Assembly: GCA_004321915.1 (NCBI GenBank) | Contig: SCQE01000088.1 | Coordinates: 1 to 64,000 of the forward strand | DNA length: 64,000 bases | Direction of reading: 5' to 3' | Source: Nitrospirota bacterium | GTDB taxonomy: Bacteria > Nitrospirota > Thermodesulfovibrionia > Thermodesulfovibrionales > Dissulfurispiraceae | Part shown: piece after piece, positions 1 through 9,169 of the stretch | How positions within the stretch are numbered: position 1 is the stretch's first letter | Layout: the number at the start of each line of letters is the position of its first letter | Notes under the pieces: generated by a model | The model's input: only the letters and a program-made list of their open reading frames with translations | Told to the model about the DNA's origin: nothing | Databases searched by the model: none | Made by a program: the position numbers and the translations under genes

Positions 1-27
1 CTTTGTCAAAATATGGCTTAGGATTCG

Positions 28-66
28 ATAACATAGGCTCCCCCTTAAAGTTAGTGCCTATGTTAT
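28..66. other. Inverted repeat downstream of wrbA
   Basis: A perfect 11-bp inverted repeat (28-38 and 56-66) with a 17-nt loop lies past the 3' end of the minus-strand wrbA gene. It could form a hairpin at the end of that transcript, but there is no T-tract, so a terminator role is uncertain. Nothing else is recognisable in bases 1-131. Confidence 0.4.
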
Positions 67-131
67 TGCACTTATTATGCCTGCTTTATCCTCCCCACTT
101 CACATAGTGCGTTTGCCCTGCTTAAGTCTGT

Positions 132-743
132 TTATCCTTTCAGCTTGACCGCCACCTCAGACAGATGTCTGCCCTGAAAACGCGCACCGGCAAGGTCGTT
201 CTCCACAGGCTGTCTCTCACCCCCGGTTCCTGCTATCGTGGACGAGCCGTACGGCGAGCAGCCCGAGACCGATTCTGTCTGGAGTTGTCCCTGAAACGAA
301 TACGGAAGGCCGACATAGATCATGCCGTGGTGCAGGAGCGTCGGAATAAAACTAAGGATTGTAGATTCCTGCCCCCCGTGCTGTGTGGCCGTACTCACAA
401 ACACGCTGGAAGGTTTGCCTATCAATGAGCCCTGCATCCATAGCCGGCCCGTAGAATCAAGAAACTGTCTCATCTGGCCGCACATGTTCCCGAATCTCGT
501 CGGAGTCCCAAAAACAATCGCATCCGCAGACACCAGTTCTTCGATAGTACAGACCGGCACATGACTAAAACTTTTCTGGGCATCCTTTGCGCCCATTTTT
601 TCTAGGACCTCGTCGCTCAATGTCTCGGGCACCCGCCTGAGGACAGCTTCTGCACCCGGGACCTCTTTCACGCCTTCGGCAACGGCCTCGGCCATTTTAT
701 GCACATGGCCGTACATCGAATAATAGACGATGAGCGTCTTCAT
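132..743 (-). CDS. wrbA: WrbA-type NAD(P)H:quinone oxidoreductase
   Basis: A 203-residue flavodoxin-fold protein of the usual WrbA length. WrbA binds FMN and reduces quinones by two electrons in the cytoplasm, protecting against redox cycling. The N-terminal strand and phosphate-binding loop (YYSMYGH, residues 7-13) and the flavin-contacting loop GTPTRFGNM (79-87) are clear, as is the later TATQHGG loop. The ATG start at 743 has a strong AGGAGG upstream. It is divergent from the M16 peptidase genes and appears monocistronic. The C-terminal quarter is less typical than the rest, but no frameshift is evident. Confidence 0.88.
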   Translation of the reverse strand: MKTLIVYYSMYGHVHKMAEAVAEGVKEVPGAEAVLRRVPETLSDEVLEKMGAKDAQKSFSHVPVCTIEELVSADAIVFGTPTRFGNMCGQMRQFLDSTGRLWMQGSLIGKPSSVFVSTATQHGGQESTILSFIPTLLHHGMIYVGLPYSFQGQLQTESVSGCSPYGSSTIAGTGGERQPVENDLAGARFQGRHLSEVAVKLKG

Positions 744-865
744 AGATAACCTCCTATGTGAATCGTTTCTAAATTATATCACCTTTCCGGCATAGTTACT
801 TGTCGGTTTGCATTTTTCCAGACCTATATAGAATAAAATCCTACGACTCTGTTATATTCAAAAAT

Positions 866-2212
866 ATGTTTATCGCAAGACTTGTTTTTATCGGCGTTTG
901 CCTGTTTTTATTTTCTGACGCACAAGCTTCGCAGGTCAAGGAGTTCCGTCTGAAAAACGGCCTGAAAGTCTTGATAGTCGAGGACCATAAGGCGCCGCTC
1001 GCCACCTTCCAGATATGGTACAGGGTAGGGTCTATGGACGAGCCGACCGGCAAGACAGGCATAAGCCATCTGCTGGAACACATGATGTTCAAGGGTACCC
1101 CGAAATACGGCTCAAAGGTCTTTTCCAACATAATCCAGAAGAACGGCGGGGGCGACAACGCGCATACCAGCAAAGATTATACGATGTATTTCCAGACGCT
1201 CTCCTCCGACCGGCTGCATCTATCGATAAAGCTCGAAGCGGACAGGATGAGGAACCTCCTTCTGGACCCCAAAGAGGTCTCTTCCGAAAAAAATGTCGTT
1301 ATGGAAGAGCGGCGCATGAGATATGAGGATTCGCCGCAGAACCTGCTTTATGAAGAGGTGATTGCCGCCTCCATGAAAACGCATTCCTACCGTTGGCCCG
1401 TTATCGGCTGGATGTCGGACATCGCCTCGATAGAAAGAAAAGACCTTTTTGAACATTACCGGCGGATGTATTCGCCCGACAATGCGTTCATAGTTATTGC
1501 CGGAGATGTCGACCCCGAAAAAATAATGTCGGACATTAAAAAGCATTTCGGCAGGATCAAACCCTCGGGCCTTCGCAAAAAGACCGCAAAGAAGAACACG
1601 GTCAATGCTGAGCCCGGACAGAACGGCGAACGCAGGATATATCTTAAGAAAGAGGCCGAACTGCCTTATATCGTCATGGCCTATCATACGCCGAATTTCC
1701 CGGACAACGACAGCTATGCGCTCGATGTCATGGCCACAGTGTTGTCCGACGGCAAGAGCTCAAGACTATATAAAAGCCTTGTTTACGAAAAAAAGATGGC
1801 CCTCAATTCGGGCGCGGACTATAACGGTTTTCACCGCGACCCGTTTATCTTCACGTTCGCAGCCACAGCCGCGCCGGGTAAAGACATCGGGGAAATCGAA
1901 GAGACCATTTACGATGAGATAGAAAAAATCAAAAAAGAGCCGCCGTCCGACAAAGAAGTGCGGAAGGCAAAAAACCAGATAGAATCATCTTTTGTCTTTG
2001 CTCAGGATGCCACCTATACAAAGGCTTATTATGCAGGAATGTTCGAAATGCTCGGAGATTGGAGACTGATGGACAGATACTTGGAGGGCATCCGCAAAGT
2101 TTCTCCTCAGGATTTGCAGGCTGTTGCCGGAAAATATCTGAACGAACTGAACAGAACGACCGGAATTCTTGTCCCGCAAAAAAAGAAAGGCGGACCGGGT
2201 GAACAGCAATAA
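866..2212 (+). CDS. M16 family zinc peptidase, catalytic subunit
   Basis: An insulinase/pitrilysin-family (M16) metallopeptidase of 448 residues. The inverted zinc motif HxxEH is HLLEH at residues 68-72, and E147 in VVMEERR has the right spacing (about 75 residues) to be the third ligand. The ATG at 866 is preferred over an upstream TTG at 800 because it begins directly with a hydrophobic signal peptide ending near DAQAS, which puts the enzyme in the periplasm. The next gene overlaps the stop codon and encodes the non-catalytic partner. Such two-gene pairs form heterodimeric proteases in many Gram-negatives. Substrate unknown. Confidence 0.9.
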   Translation: MFIARLVFIGVCLFLFSDAQASQVKEFRLKNGLKVLIVEDHKAPLATFQIWYRVGSMDEPTGKTGISHLLEHMMFKGTPKYGSKVFSNIIQKNGGGDNAHTSKDYTMYFQTLSSDRLHLSIKLEADRMRNLLLDPKEVSSEKNVVMEERRMRYEDSPQNLLYEEVIAASMKTHSYRWPVIGWMSDIASIERKDLFEHYRRMYSPDNAFIVIAGDVDPEKIMSDIKKHFGRIKPSGLRKKTAKKNTVNAEPGQNGERRIYLKKEAELPYIVMAYHTPNFPDNDSYALDVMATVLSDGKSSRLYKSLVYEKKMALNSGADYNGFHRDPFIFTFAATAAPGKDIGEIEETIYDEIEKIKKEPPSDKEVRKAKNQIESSFVFAQDATYTKAYYAGMFEMLGDWRLMDRYLEGIRKVSPQDLQAVAGKYLNELNRTTGILVPQKKKGGPGEQQ

Positions 2213-3560
2213 AGGCATTCTTCATATTTTTGCATTGGTCCTGATTTTGACGCTGTTTGTATTTTCCGGAGAGACTTTTGCGCTCGATATCAAAAAGCAG
2301 GACCTCCCGAACGGCCTGAAGGTTTTTCATGCCGAGCGCAAAAACCTGCCGATTGTTGTTTTGACCCTTTTAATAAAGGCCTCGCCCCTCGACGAGTCTG
2401 ATGAGAAGGCAGGCACCGCATCCCTGACCGCAAAACTTCTGACCGAAGGAACAGCCGGCCGCAGCGCCATGCAGATCAGCGAAGAGGTGGATTTTTTAGG
2501 CGCATCTCTCGGCGCAGGCGCGGGTAAGGATTACACGACCGTGGGCCTCGGTGTGCTTAAAAAAGATTTACAGAAAGGATTTGAGCTCTTTGCGGATATT
2601 CTTCTGAGGCCGTCTTTTCCCGAGGAAGAGTTGAAGCGAAAGAAAGAGCAGCTCAAAGGCATGCTGAAAAGACAGGAGGACGAGCCGGGTTTTGTAGCTG
2701 ACCGGGCCTTTATCAGAGAAGTTTTCGGCAGCCATCCGTACGGCAGGCTCACGGAAGGAAGCGTTAAAAGTATCGATGCCATCACCCGACAGGACATTAT
2801 CGATTTTTATAGGGCCAATTACAGGCCGGACAATGCCTTTCTAACGGTTGCAGGCGATATTTCACAGGCCGAGCTCGATACGCTTCTCGGCCTGTATCTT
2901 AAAGACTGGAAGGGCCCCGGAACCGCCGGCCCGTCTAAGCATAAAGCGCCTGAGAAGGCACAACGCACTACTCCAAAAGTGATTATCATAGACAAGGACA
3001 TAACGCAGGCCAATATCATTTTGGGACATGCCGGAATAGCAAGGGAGAACCCCGACTACTATGCGGTCTCCGTTATGAACTATATCTTGGGCGGCGGCGG
3101 GTTCGCATCAAGGCTTATGAAGATTGTGCGCGACGATATGGGCCTCGCCTACTCCATCCACAGCGGTTTTTCAGGAAACAAATATCCGGGGGCGTTCGAG
3201 GTCGGGGTGCAAACAAAAAACGAATCCGCGGATGTCGTGGTAAGAGAGGTCCTTAAGCAGATGCGGCGGATAAAGACAGAGCTTGTTTCGGACAAAGAAC
3301 TGTCCGAAGCGAAGTCATATCTTACAGGCAGCTTTCCGAGAAGGCTCGAAACAACATCGAAAATTGTGGATTTCGTATCGGCCGTGCAGTTCTTTGACTT
3401 AGGGGACGACTATATTCAAAGATACCCTTCCTATATCAACAGCGTGACAAAAGAGGATGTGCGCAGGGTTGCCGAGAAGTACCTTAATCCTGAGTCTTAT
3501 GTGCTTGTGCTGGTAGGCAGGCAGAGCGGAATGAAGCTGCATCAGCTCCAAGCACCTTGA
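2199..3560 (+). CDS. M16 family peptidase, inactive partner subunit
   Basis: A 453-residue M16-like protein without the HxxEH zinc motif: the equivalent stretch reads KAGTASLTAKLL. It keeps the C-terminal 'R/Y' signature region (GGGFASRLMKIVRDDMGLAYS), which completes the active site of the catalytic partner in heterodimeric M16B proteases. The GTG at 2199 overlaps the preceding gene by 14 bp, has AAAGGCGG upstream, and leads into a signal peptide; an in-frame TTG at 2169 is less likely. Its 3' end overlaps the convergent aroD gene by 77 bp. Confidence 0.85.
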   Translation: MNSNKGILHIFALVLILTLFVFSGETFALDIKKQDLPNGLKVFHAERKNLPIVVLTLLIKASPLDESDEKAGTASLTAKLLTEGTAGRSAMQISEEVDFLGASLGAGAGKDYTTVGLGVLKKDLQKGFELFADILLRPSFPEEELKRKKEQLKGMLKRQEDEPGFVADRAFIREVFGSHPYGRLTEGSVKSIDAITRQDIIDFYRANYRPDNAFLTVAGDISQAELDTLLGLYLKDWKGPGTAGPSKHKAPEKAQRTTPKVIIIDKDITQANIILGHAGIARENPDYYAVSVMNYILGGGGFASRLMKIVRDDMGLAYSIHSGFSGNKYPGAFEVGVQTKNESADVVVREVLKQMRRIKTELVSDKELSEAKSYLTGSFPRRLETTSKIVDFVSAVQFFDLGDDYIQRYPSYINSVTKEDVRRVAEKYLNPESYVLVLVGRQSGMKLHQLQAP

Positions 3561-4260
3561 GTCTTCTGAAGATATAGACGAGTTCCGATATCGAGATCTG
3601 TCCGGGCGCAGTAGGCTGTGTCACATAGCCGTAAGTTATAAGAGACCCGCAGAGCGGACTGCATATCCTCGAAGGCAGACCGATATCTCCCATAGAAATC
3701 GAAACGATATTGTCATCCCTGTGCTTTAAAGTGAACTCCGTAAGCCTGAACAGGTCCTGTCTGCTTTTGCCGGTTACAGCTATCTTGACTATATCGACCC
3801 CCAAGTCCTTGCCCTTTTGAAAAACACCTTCAAGAAAGTTGTTGTCGGGCGTGGATTCAAAGTTATGATAAGAGCCCAACAGTATCTTTTCGTGTGTGTC
3901 GCAAAGATGTCGAAGGTCCTTCAATAGTCCGGTCGAACCGATTTCAACGTCGACCATATCCGCCAAGTTAATGATATTCGAAAATATGGCCAGTCTGTCC
4001 TCAACCTCCTGCCGGCCGCCTTCTGCAAGCGAGCGGATAGTGGCGATTATCGGCTTTTTATACTTATCGACAGCCTTGCAGAATATATTTTTCACATGCT
4101 GAACAGTGGTTTTTTCGAACATGTCGATGCGCAGCTCTATGATGTCGGCCGCTCCTATGGCCGAGCTTTCGAGTGTATTAACATCGTCATCCGTAAGACT
4201 GCCGGCGATCAGCGGGAAATCCCCGATTTTTTTTGTGCTATGTATATAAAGTTCAGGCAT
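3484..4260 (-). CDS. aroD: Type I 3-dehydroquinate dehydratase
   Basis: A 258-residue class I dehydroquinase, the third step of the shikimate pathway, using a Schiff-base lysine. The ELR segment (42-44), the catalytic histidine in GSYHNFEST (H132) and the Schiff-base lysine in DIVKIAVTGKS (K159) are all present. The start has GAGGTGG upstream. The last 25 or so residues, after the usual family end near RRLKVL, are encoded antisense to the end of the M16 gene and look like an acquired tail. No other aro genes are adjacent. Confidence 0.9.
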   Translation of the reverse strand: MPELYIHSTKKIGDFPLIAGSLTDDDVNTLESSAIGAADIIELRIDMFEKTTVQHVKNIFCKAVDKYKKPIIATIRSLAEGGRQEVEDRLAIFSNIINLADMVDVEIGSTGLLKDLRHLCDTHEKILLGSYHNFESTPDNNFLEGVFQKGKDLGVDIVKIAVTGKSRQDLFRLTEFTLKHRDDNIVSISMGDIGLPSRICSPLCGSLITYGYVTQPTAPGQISISELVYIFRRLKVLGADAASFRSACLPAQAHKTQD

Positions 4261-4334
4261 AAACCACCTCTAAGTTAAATTTACAATTATTATACTCGAC
4301 CGCTTTGTAAAAAATCCGTATGCAAATATTATCA

Positions 4335-5081
4335 TTAAAAATCTGTCCGTATCAGGACAGGGCCTGATGCATTTACGGACGAACGGGCAAGGGCCGCTAT
4401 ACAAACATCTGCAGCGCCTTTCTTCCTAAGGGTCTTGGCGCATTCGCGCACAGTAGCTCCGGTCGTGACAACATCGTCGACCAAAAGAACGCGCAAACCA
4501 TTTATGGTCCCGGACGAGCTGAAGGCCCCTTTCAGGTTTTTTTGTCTTTCGTCCCTGTCCAATTCGTATTGGGGCCGGGTAATCCTGTTTTTGACCAACG
4601 CATTATTGAGAAGCGGTGTCCCTGTTTTTTCAGAGATAACGGCCGCAAGCGCCGCAGTCTGATTAAATCCGCGCTCGATCAGGCCTGTCTTGTGCATAGG
4701 CACCGGAACTATGCAGTCTATGTTTTGCATTGTTGTGCGCTCTAACACGGCCTGCAGAAGAAAAGCGCCGAGAGGATTGCCAAGCCTTCTTGTGCCGCAG
4801 AATTTAAACCTATGGATCGCCTCTTTTAACACCCCGTCATATATGCCGTAAAAAAAGACCTTTGTAAACGGCTGTTTGTTTTTAATGCAATGACCGCAGA
4901 CCGATGCATGACCCGATACCGCCGGTTCTCCGCAAACAGGACAGGCAGGGCCTTTATAAGGTTCTATTTTGGCCCAACATGATGCGCAAAAAGGCGCGTG
5001 TAGAAATCCGTCCGAATCGTTTTTGCAGACAGGGCACGCGGACGGGAACAAAATGTTTATTACTGCGCCGAGAGTAAGCAT
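4335..5081 (-). CDS. comF: ComF-family amidophosphoribosyltransferase-like protein
   Basis: A 248-residue ComF/GntX-family protein. The N-terminus carries a double zinc ribbon (CPVCKND, CASCW, CPVCGE, CGHC), and the C-terminal half is a type I phosphoribosyltransferase domain with the PRPP-binding motif LLVDDVVTTGAT. In transformable bacteria ComF is needed for DNA uptake; elsewhere its role is unclear. The start has AAGGTG upstream. It lies downstream of aroD in the same orientation but has its own gap of about 75 bp. Confidence 0.85.
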   Translation of the reverse strand: MLTLGAVINILFPSACPVCKNDSDGFLHAPFCASCWAKIEPYKGPACPVCGEPAVSGHASVCGHCIKNKQPFTKVFFYGIYDGVLKEAIHRFKFCGTRRLGNPLGAFLLQAVLERTTMQNIDCIVPVPMHKTGLIERGFNQTAALAAVISEKTGTPLLNNALVKNRITRPQYELDRDERQKNLKGAFSSSGTINGLRVLLVDDVVTTGATVRECAKTLRKKGAADVCIAALARSSVNASGPVLIRTDF

Positions 5082-5194
5082 TGAACACCTTAGCAGCAGA
5101 CATCGGAAAACATCAACCTTCCGGAATTAAAGGTTTAGGCATAGAACCCGATAAAGAAAATGTAGAGTAGTCTTTAAGCGAGGAGGAAGGCAAA

Positions 5195-5509
5195 ATGCCG
5201 GTAAATACAGTCAATCCGTACGTAAATACCCAGAATCCCGACGACATTAGAAAGACCATGGACGATCCCCGCACAAAGGGGCAGCCGGTCAACACGACAG
5301 GCGCCAACGTCCAGACCCAAACGCAAAACGTAACATTTACACCGCAGGCCATAGGCCCCGCCGTTCGCGTCGATATTTCGAACCAAGCGCGGCAGGCAGC
5401 GGGCAGTTCGTCCGAAAAAACCTCGGAAACAAAAAAACAGGGAGAGCAAGGCCCGTCCAAATCGTCAGGCGGGTCATCCGATAAACGCAAGATAAGCGTA
5501 GTGGCATAA
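5195..5509 (+). CDS. Hypothetical low-complexity protein upstream of flaG
   Basis: A 104-residue hydrophilic protein rich in Asn, Gln, Ser and Thr, with no membrane segment. It has a strong AGGAGG-type ribosome site and lies 14 bp before flaG, so the two are probably cotranscribed. A short VRVDISNQARQAAG stretch recalls the 'S..A' segments of small flagellar proteins such as FlgM, but the match is too weak for a family call. A flagellum-linked role is inferred only from the neighbour. Confidence 0.6.
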   Translation: MPVNTVNPYVNTQNPDDIRKTMDDPRTKGQPVNTTGANVQTQTQNVTFTPQAIGPAVRVDISNQARQAAGSSSEKTSETKKQGEQGPSKSSGGSSDKRKISVVA

Positions 5510-5523
5510 ACGAGGGGACAGCG

Positions 5524-5892
5524 ATGGAAAGCGTTTCTGCAGTAAGCACAACCTCTCAAGCTCCTGTTCTTCAGGATGCCTTGAAAGAGAATGAGAATAA
5601 AAACGCTAAAGGCATGCAGGCCGGAGAACCGAAGGTCGAAAAACAGGCGCAGGGGCCTGCGGTTAAATCCAATACGTTAGTTGATTCGAACGCAGAAGCC
5701 GCTCCGGTCCCGCAAACAGACAGCCGTTTTTCGTTAAAGTTCGAAACCGACAGGGAACTGAACATAATAGTGGCCAAGATCGTGGACAAGAAAACAGGCG
5801 CTACTGTGAGTCAGATACCTCCCGAACAGATGTTCAAGACAATGAAATACCTTCGGGACAATCCCGGCAGGCTTTTAGACCGTCAGGCGTAG
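5524..5892 (+). CDS. flaG: FlaG family flagellar protein
   Basis: A 122-residue protein with a disordered, charged N-terminal half and a C-terminal FlaG domain (about 70-120). The domain shows the typical run: a phenylalanine-rich strand, IIVAKIVDKKTGATV, then SQIPPEQMFK. FlaG proteins affect flagellar filament length in several bacteria. It is the only clear flagellar gene in the window, so the main flagellar cluster lies elsewhere. A purine-rich CGAGGGGA precedes the ATG. Confidence 0.8.
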   Translation: MESVSAVSTTSQAPVLQDALKENENKNAKGMQAGEPKVEKQAQGPAVKSNTLVDSNAEAAPVPQTDSRFSLKFETDRELNIIVAKIVDKKTGATVSQIPPEQMFKTMKYLRDNPGRLLDRQA

Positions 5893-5938
5893 AAAATCCT
5901 TATACCCCTTGGCTGTAGTTCAAATCGTTTGAATTCCA

Positions 5939-5944
5939 TATAAT
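5939..5944 (+). promoter_or_regulatory. -10 box directly upstream of mfd
   Basis: A perfect TATAAT ends seven bases before the mfd ATG at 5951, so transcription should begin at or next to the start codon. No Shine-Dalgarno is present. No convincing -35 is seen. Confidence 0.5.
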
Positions 5945-5950
5945 AATCCC

Positions 5951-8900
5951 ATGCCTCCGTTACGCAGCATTCTTAAAAAACATATTGATCTTATTTCCCA
6001 ATCGCTTGTTGAAAGCGACCGCAAAAGAATATTCAATATCCCGATACCGCATTTTGCGCTTTTTCTACTTTCGTCGAAAAAAATTTTTGTCGTTGTCGAA
6101 GATTCGGCAGAAGCAGCGGCAGCCCTCTATTCCGACATGATTTTCTTCGAAGAAATCGTCAAAAAAGACGCCGCATTTTTTTATTTGCCCCCGCTCACGG
6201 ATTCGGAAAGCGCAGGACAAAGGGCAAAGATCTTAAGCCGCATATCTGCGGAAAAAGGACTGAATATAATTACCTGCTCCGAAGCATGCAGCACAGGTTT
6301 GCAAATTACAGAGGCATTAAAGCGCAAGCTGACGCTGACAAAAAAAATGGTGCTGTCAAGAGACATTCTTCGAGATTCGCTTATAAATCTCGGATACCGC
6401 AACGTAGGGGTTGTGGTAGAGAAGGGCGAGTTTTGCGAGAGAGGATGGCTTTTTGACCTTTACCCGTCGACGACCGACCTGCCGGTCAGGATCGAATTCT
6501 TCGGAGACGAAATAGACCTGATAAGAAATTTTGATATCGAAACACAAAGGTCTGTCGAAGAAATAGAAAGCATTGCTTTATTTCCCGCGGACGAACCCGG
6601 CCCCGCTTCAAACCTGATTGATGAATTCATGGAAGACCCCTGCATCGAGATATTCGCGGCTGAAGGCGCCATGGATTTTGGAGAAGCAAAAAACCGTGTG
6701 ACATTTATTTCGCACATGCCGTTCCAAGGCGAAGGCGTCGATGCCGGAGGGCTTTCGATAAAGGGGTTGGGCATATTGCCTTCGGAAAGAAAAAGCATTT
6801 CGGACATGCCGGCAGCATTGCGTAAAGCCGAAAAGACGACTGTTGCCGTTATGCAATCACGTTCACAGGCGGAGCGGTTGAAGGAAATAATAAACGATGC
6901 GGACATGACCGCTTCCATAGCAGCAGCGGAAAGCATCGGTGATTTTGAGGGAACGCTCTGCCTGACCGCCGGGACCCTTTCAGGTGGGTTTCGCCTTCCC
7001 GGCCTGCTTTTCCTTACAGACAAGGAAATATTCGGGGAAAGACCCGCTTACCGGCAGTTAAAAAAATCCAAGACCTCGGGGTTGCTCTTGTCGGTCGACG
7101 ATATCAAACCCGGGGATTTTATTGTGCACAAAGACCATGGAATAGGCCGGTTCATAAAGCTTGCGCGCCGAAAAACGGAAGATTTCGAAGAGGACCTCAT
7201 ATCACTCGAGTATAGCGGCGGAGACTTGGTATATGTCCCATTTCAGGGCATTTCGAGGCTTAAGCGGTACAGCGTTGCCGAAGGCCAGATTCCGGTCCTT
7301 GACAGGCTCGGGAGCAAACGGTGGCAAAAAACCAAACAACGCGTAAAAGAAGGCGTAAAAGAGATGGCGGACAAACTGCTCAAACTTTATGCCGAACGTA
7401 AGGTTTCGAGGGGTTTCGTATTCAGCGAAGACACCCATATGCACAAAGAATTCGATGAGTTTTTCCCCTACGAAGAAACAGCCGATCAGCTGAACGCCGT
7501 TGAGGAGATAAAAAAACATATGACCTCGGATACGCCGATGGATATGCTCTTGTGCGGCGATGTGGGCTACGGAAAAACCGAGGTTGCCATGAGGGCGGTA
7601 TTCCGTACGGTTTATGACGGCAAGCAGGCGGCGGTGCTTGTTCCGACAACCCTGCTTGCAGAGCAGCATTTTAAGACCTTCGGCACCCGGTTTTCGGGTT
7701 TCCCGCTTAATATCTGCCGCCTTGACAGGTTCAGGAGCAAAGCTGAAGTCGAACGCTGTGTTTCGGCCGCATCAAAAGGAGAGACCGATATTGTAATAGG
7801 CACGCACATGCTTTTAAACAAACGTATAAGTTTTCATAATCTCGGGCTTTTGGTGATAGACGAAGAACACAGGTTCGGGGTGGCGCAGAAGGAGAAACTG
7901 AAAGAACTTAAAAAAGGCGTTGATGTTCTTTCGCTTACCGCAACCCCCATACCGAGGACCCTCCATATGTCTCTTTCGGGCATCCGTGAGATGTGTACGA
8001 TCGAGACCCCTCCCGAAGAAAGGATCTCTATCAGAAGCATCGTGACCGCATTCAGCGACAAGGTCATAAAGGAGGCCATAGTCAGGGAACTGCACCGTAA
8101 CGGGCAGGTGTTCTTTGTTCATAACCGTATCGGCGATATCGAATCGGTTTGCGCATATCTGAAGAAAATCGTGCCTGAAGCCAGTATTGCGATAGCGCAC
8201 GGACAGATGCGCGAATCCTCGGTCGAGAAAGTAATGTTGGATTTCTTTAATAAAGAGACCGATATTCTGCTGTGCACCGCGATAATCGGCTCGGGACTGG
8301 ATATCCCGAACGCAAATACAATACTCATAAACAGGTCCGACACCTTCGGACTTTCGGACCTGTACCAACTGAAAGGACGGGTGGGAAGAGGTAATGTTCA
8401 GGCCTATGCCTATTTTCTCATGCCCGGAGAAGATATCATCACGCACGAGGCAAAGAAAAGGCTTCAGGCGATCCAAGAAATGAGTTATCTCGGCGCAGGC
8501 TTCAGGCTGGCTATGCGAGACATGGAGATAAGGGGGGCCGGCAATCTGTTGGGGGCAGAGCAATCGGGGCATATCCACAAAGTAGGTTTTGATATGTACA
8601 TAGAACTGCTCGAAAAAGCTGTGGCAGAACTTAAAGGCGAAGAACCCAAGGACGAGATCGAACCGCAGATAAGCTTAAGGATTTCGGCCTTTATTTCAGA
8701 GGAATATATACCGGACATCTCCCTTAGATTGAGCATTTACCGGAGGATCTCGTCGGCGGCCTCGATAAATGCGCTATTAGAGCTGCATGACGAAATAGCC
8801 GACAGATTCGGCAAGCTGCCTGCGGAGGCTTCGGCCTTGATCGGCATAATGAGACTGAAAATACTTGCTCAAAAACTATACGTGTCCAAGATCAGCGAAT

Positions 8901-9130
8901 CTTCGGGGAAGTGCAAAATAACATTCTCAGCAAATACAGGCGCAGGAGCGCCGGGCCCTGAAGGCTTCACAGACAATCTGATGCGAACGATGCTGAGGAT
9001 GAAAGCGGTTTCTTTCTTGCCGGACGGGTTTGAGTTCAGCACACAAAAAATGGGGCCGCCTAAACTGCTTGATGAGATCGAACAGAAACTCGCATACCTC
9101 TGCAAAATGCTTTTTCAGGCCAAAGTTTGA
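5951..9130 (+). CDS. mfd: Transcription-repair coupling factor Mfd
   Basis: A 1059-residue Mfd that removes RNA polymerase stalled at DNA lesions and recruits UvrA. Order: UvrB-homology N-terminal module; CarD-like RNA polymerase interaction domain from about residue 385 (KPGDFIVHKDHGIGRF); superfamily 2 translocase with Walker A GDVGYGKT near 536 and DEEH box near 635; RecG-like TRG segment; C-terminal TRCF domain. It is slightly shorter than the E. coli protein (1148), mostly in the N-terminal part. The ATG has no Shine-Dalgarno and follows a TATAAT directly, suggesting a leaderless mRNA. uvrB is also in this window, about 42 kb away. Confidence 0.96.
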   Translation: MPPLRSILKKHIDLISQSLVESDRKRIFNIPIPHFALFLLSSKKIFVVVEDSAEAAAALYSDMIFFEEIVKKDAAFFYLPPLTDSESAGQRAKILSRISAEKGLNIITCSEACSTGLQITEALKRKLTLTKKMVLSRDILRDSLINLGYRNVGVVVEKGEFCERGWLFDLYPSTTDLPVRIEFFGDEIDLIRNFDIETQRSVEEIESIALFPADEPGPASNLIDEFMEDPCIEIFAAEGAMDFGEAKNRVTFISHMPFQGEGVDAGGLSIKGLGILPSERKSISDMPAALRKAEKTTVAVMQSRSQAERLKEIINDADMTASIAAAESIGDFEGTLCLTAGTLSGGFRLPGLLFLTDKEIFGERPAYRQLKKSKTSGLLLSVDDIKPGDFIVHKDHGIGRFIKLARRKTEDFEEDLISLEYSGGDLVYVPFQGISRLKRYSVAEGQIPVLDRLGSKRWQKTKQRVKEGVKEMADKLLKLYAERKVSRGFVFSEDTHMHKEFDEFFPYEETADQLNAVEEIKKHMTSDTPMDMLLCGDVGYGKTEVAMRAVFRTVYDGKQAAVLVPTTLLAEQHFKTFGTRFSGFPLNICRLDRFRSKAEVERCVSAASKGETDIVIGTHMLLNKRISFHNLGLLVIDEEHRFGVAQKEKLKELKKGVDVLSLTATPIPRTLHMSLSGIREMCTIETPPEERISIRSIVTAFSDKVIKEAIVRELHRNGQVFFVHNRIGDIESVCAYLKKIVPEASIAIAHGQMRESSVEKVMLDFFNKETDILLCTAIIGSGLDIPNANTILINRSDTFGLSDLYQLKGRVGRGNVQAYAYFLMPGEDIITHEAKKRLQAIQEMSYLGAGFRLAMRDMEIRGAGNLLGAEQSGHIHKVGFDMYIELLEKAVAELKGEEPKDEIEPQISLRISAFISEEYIPDISLRLSIYRRISSAASINALLELHDEIADRFGKLPAEASALIGIMRLKILAQKLYVSKISESSGKCKITFSANTGAGAPGPEGFTDNLMRTMLRMKAVSFLPDGFEFSTQKMGPPKLLDEIEQKLAYLCKMLFQAKV

Positions 9131-9169
9131 TATGCTATGCTTTAAGCAGGTTGTTCATCTGGGAGGTTT

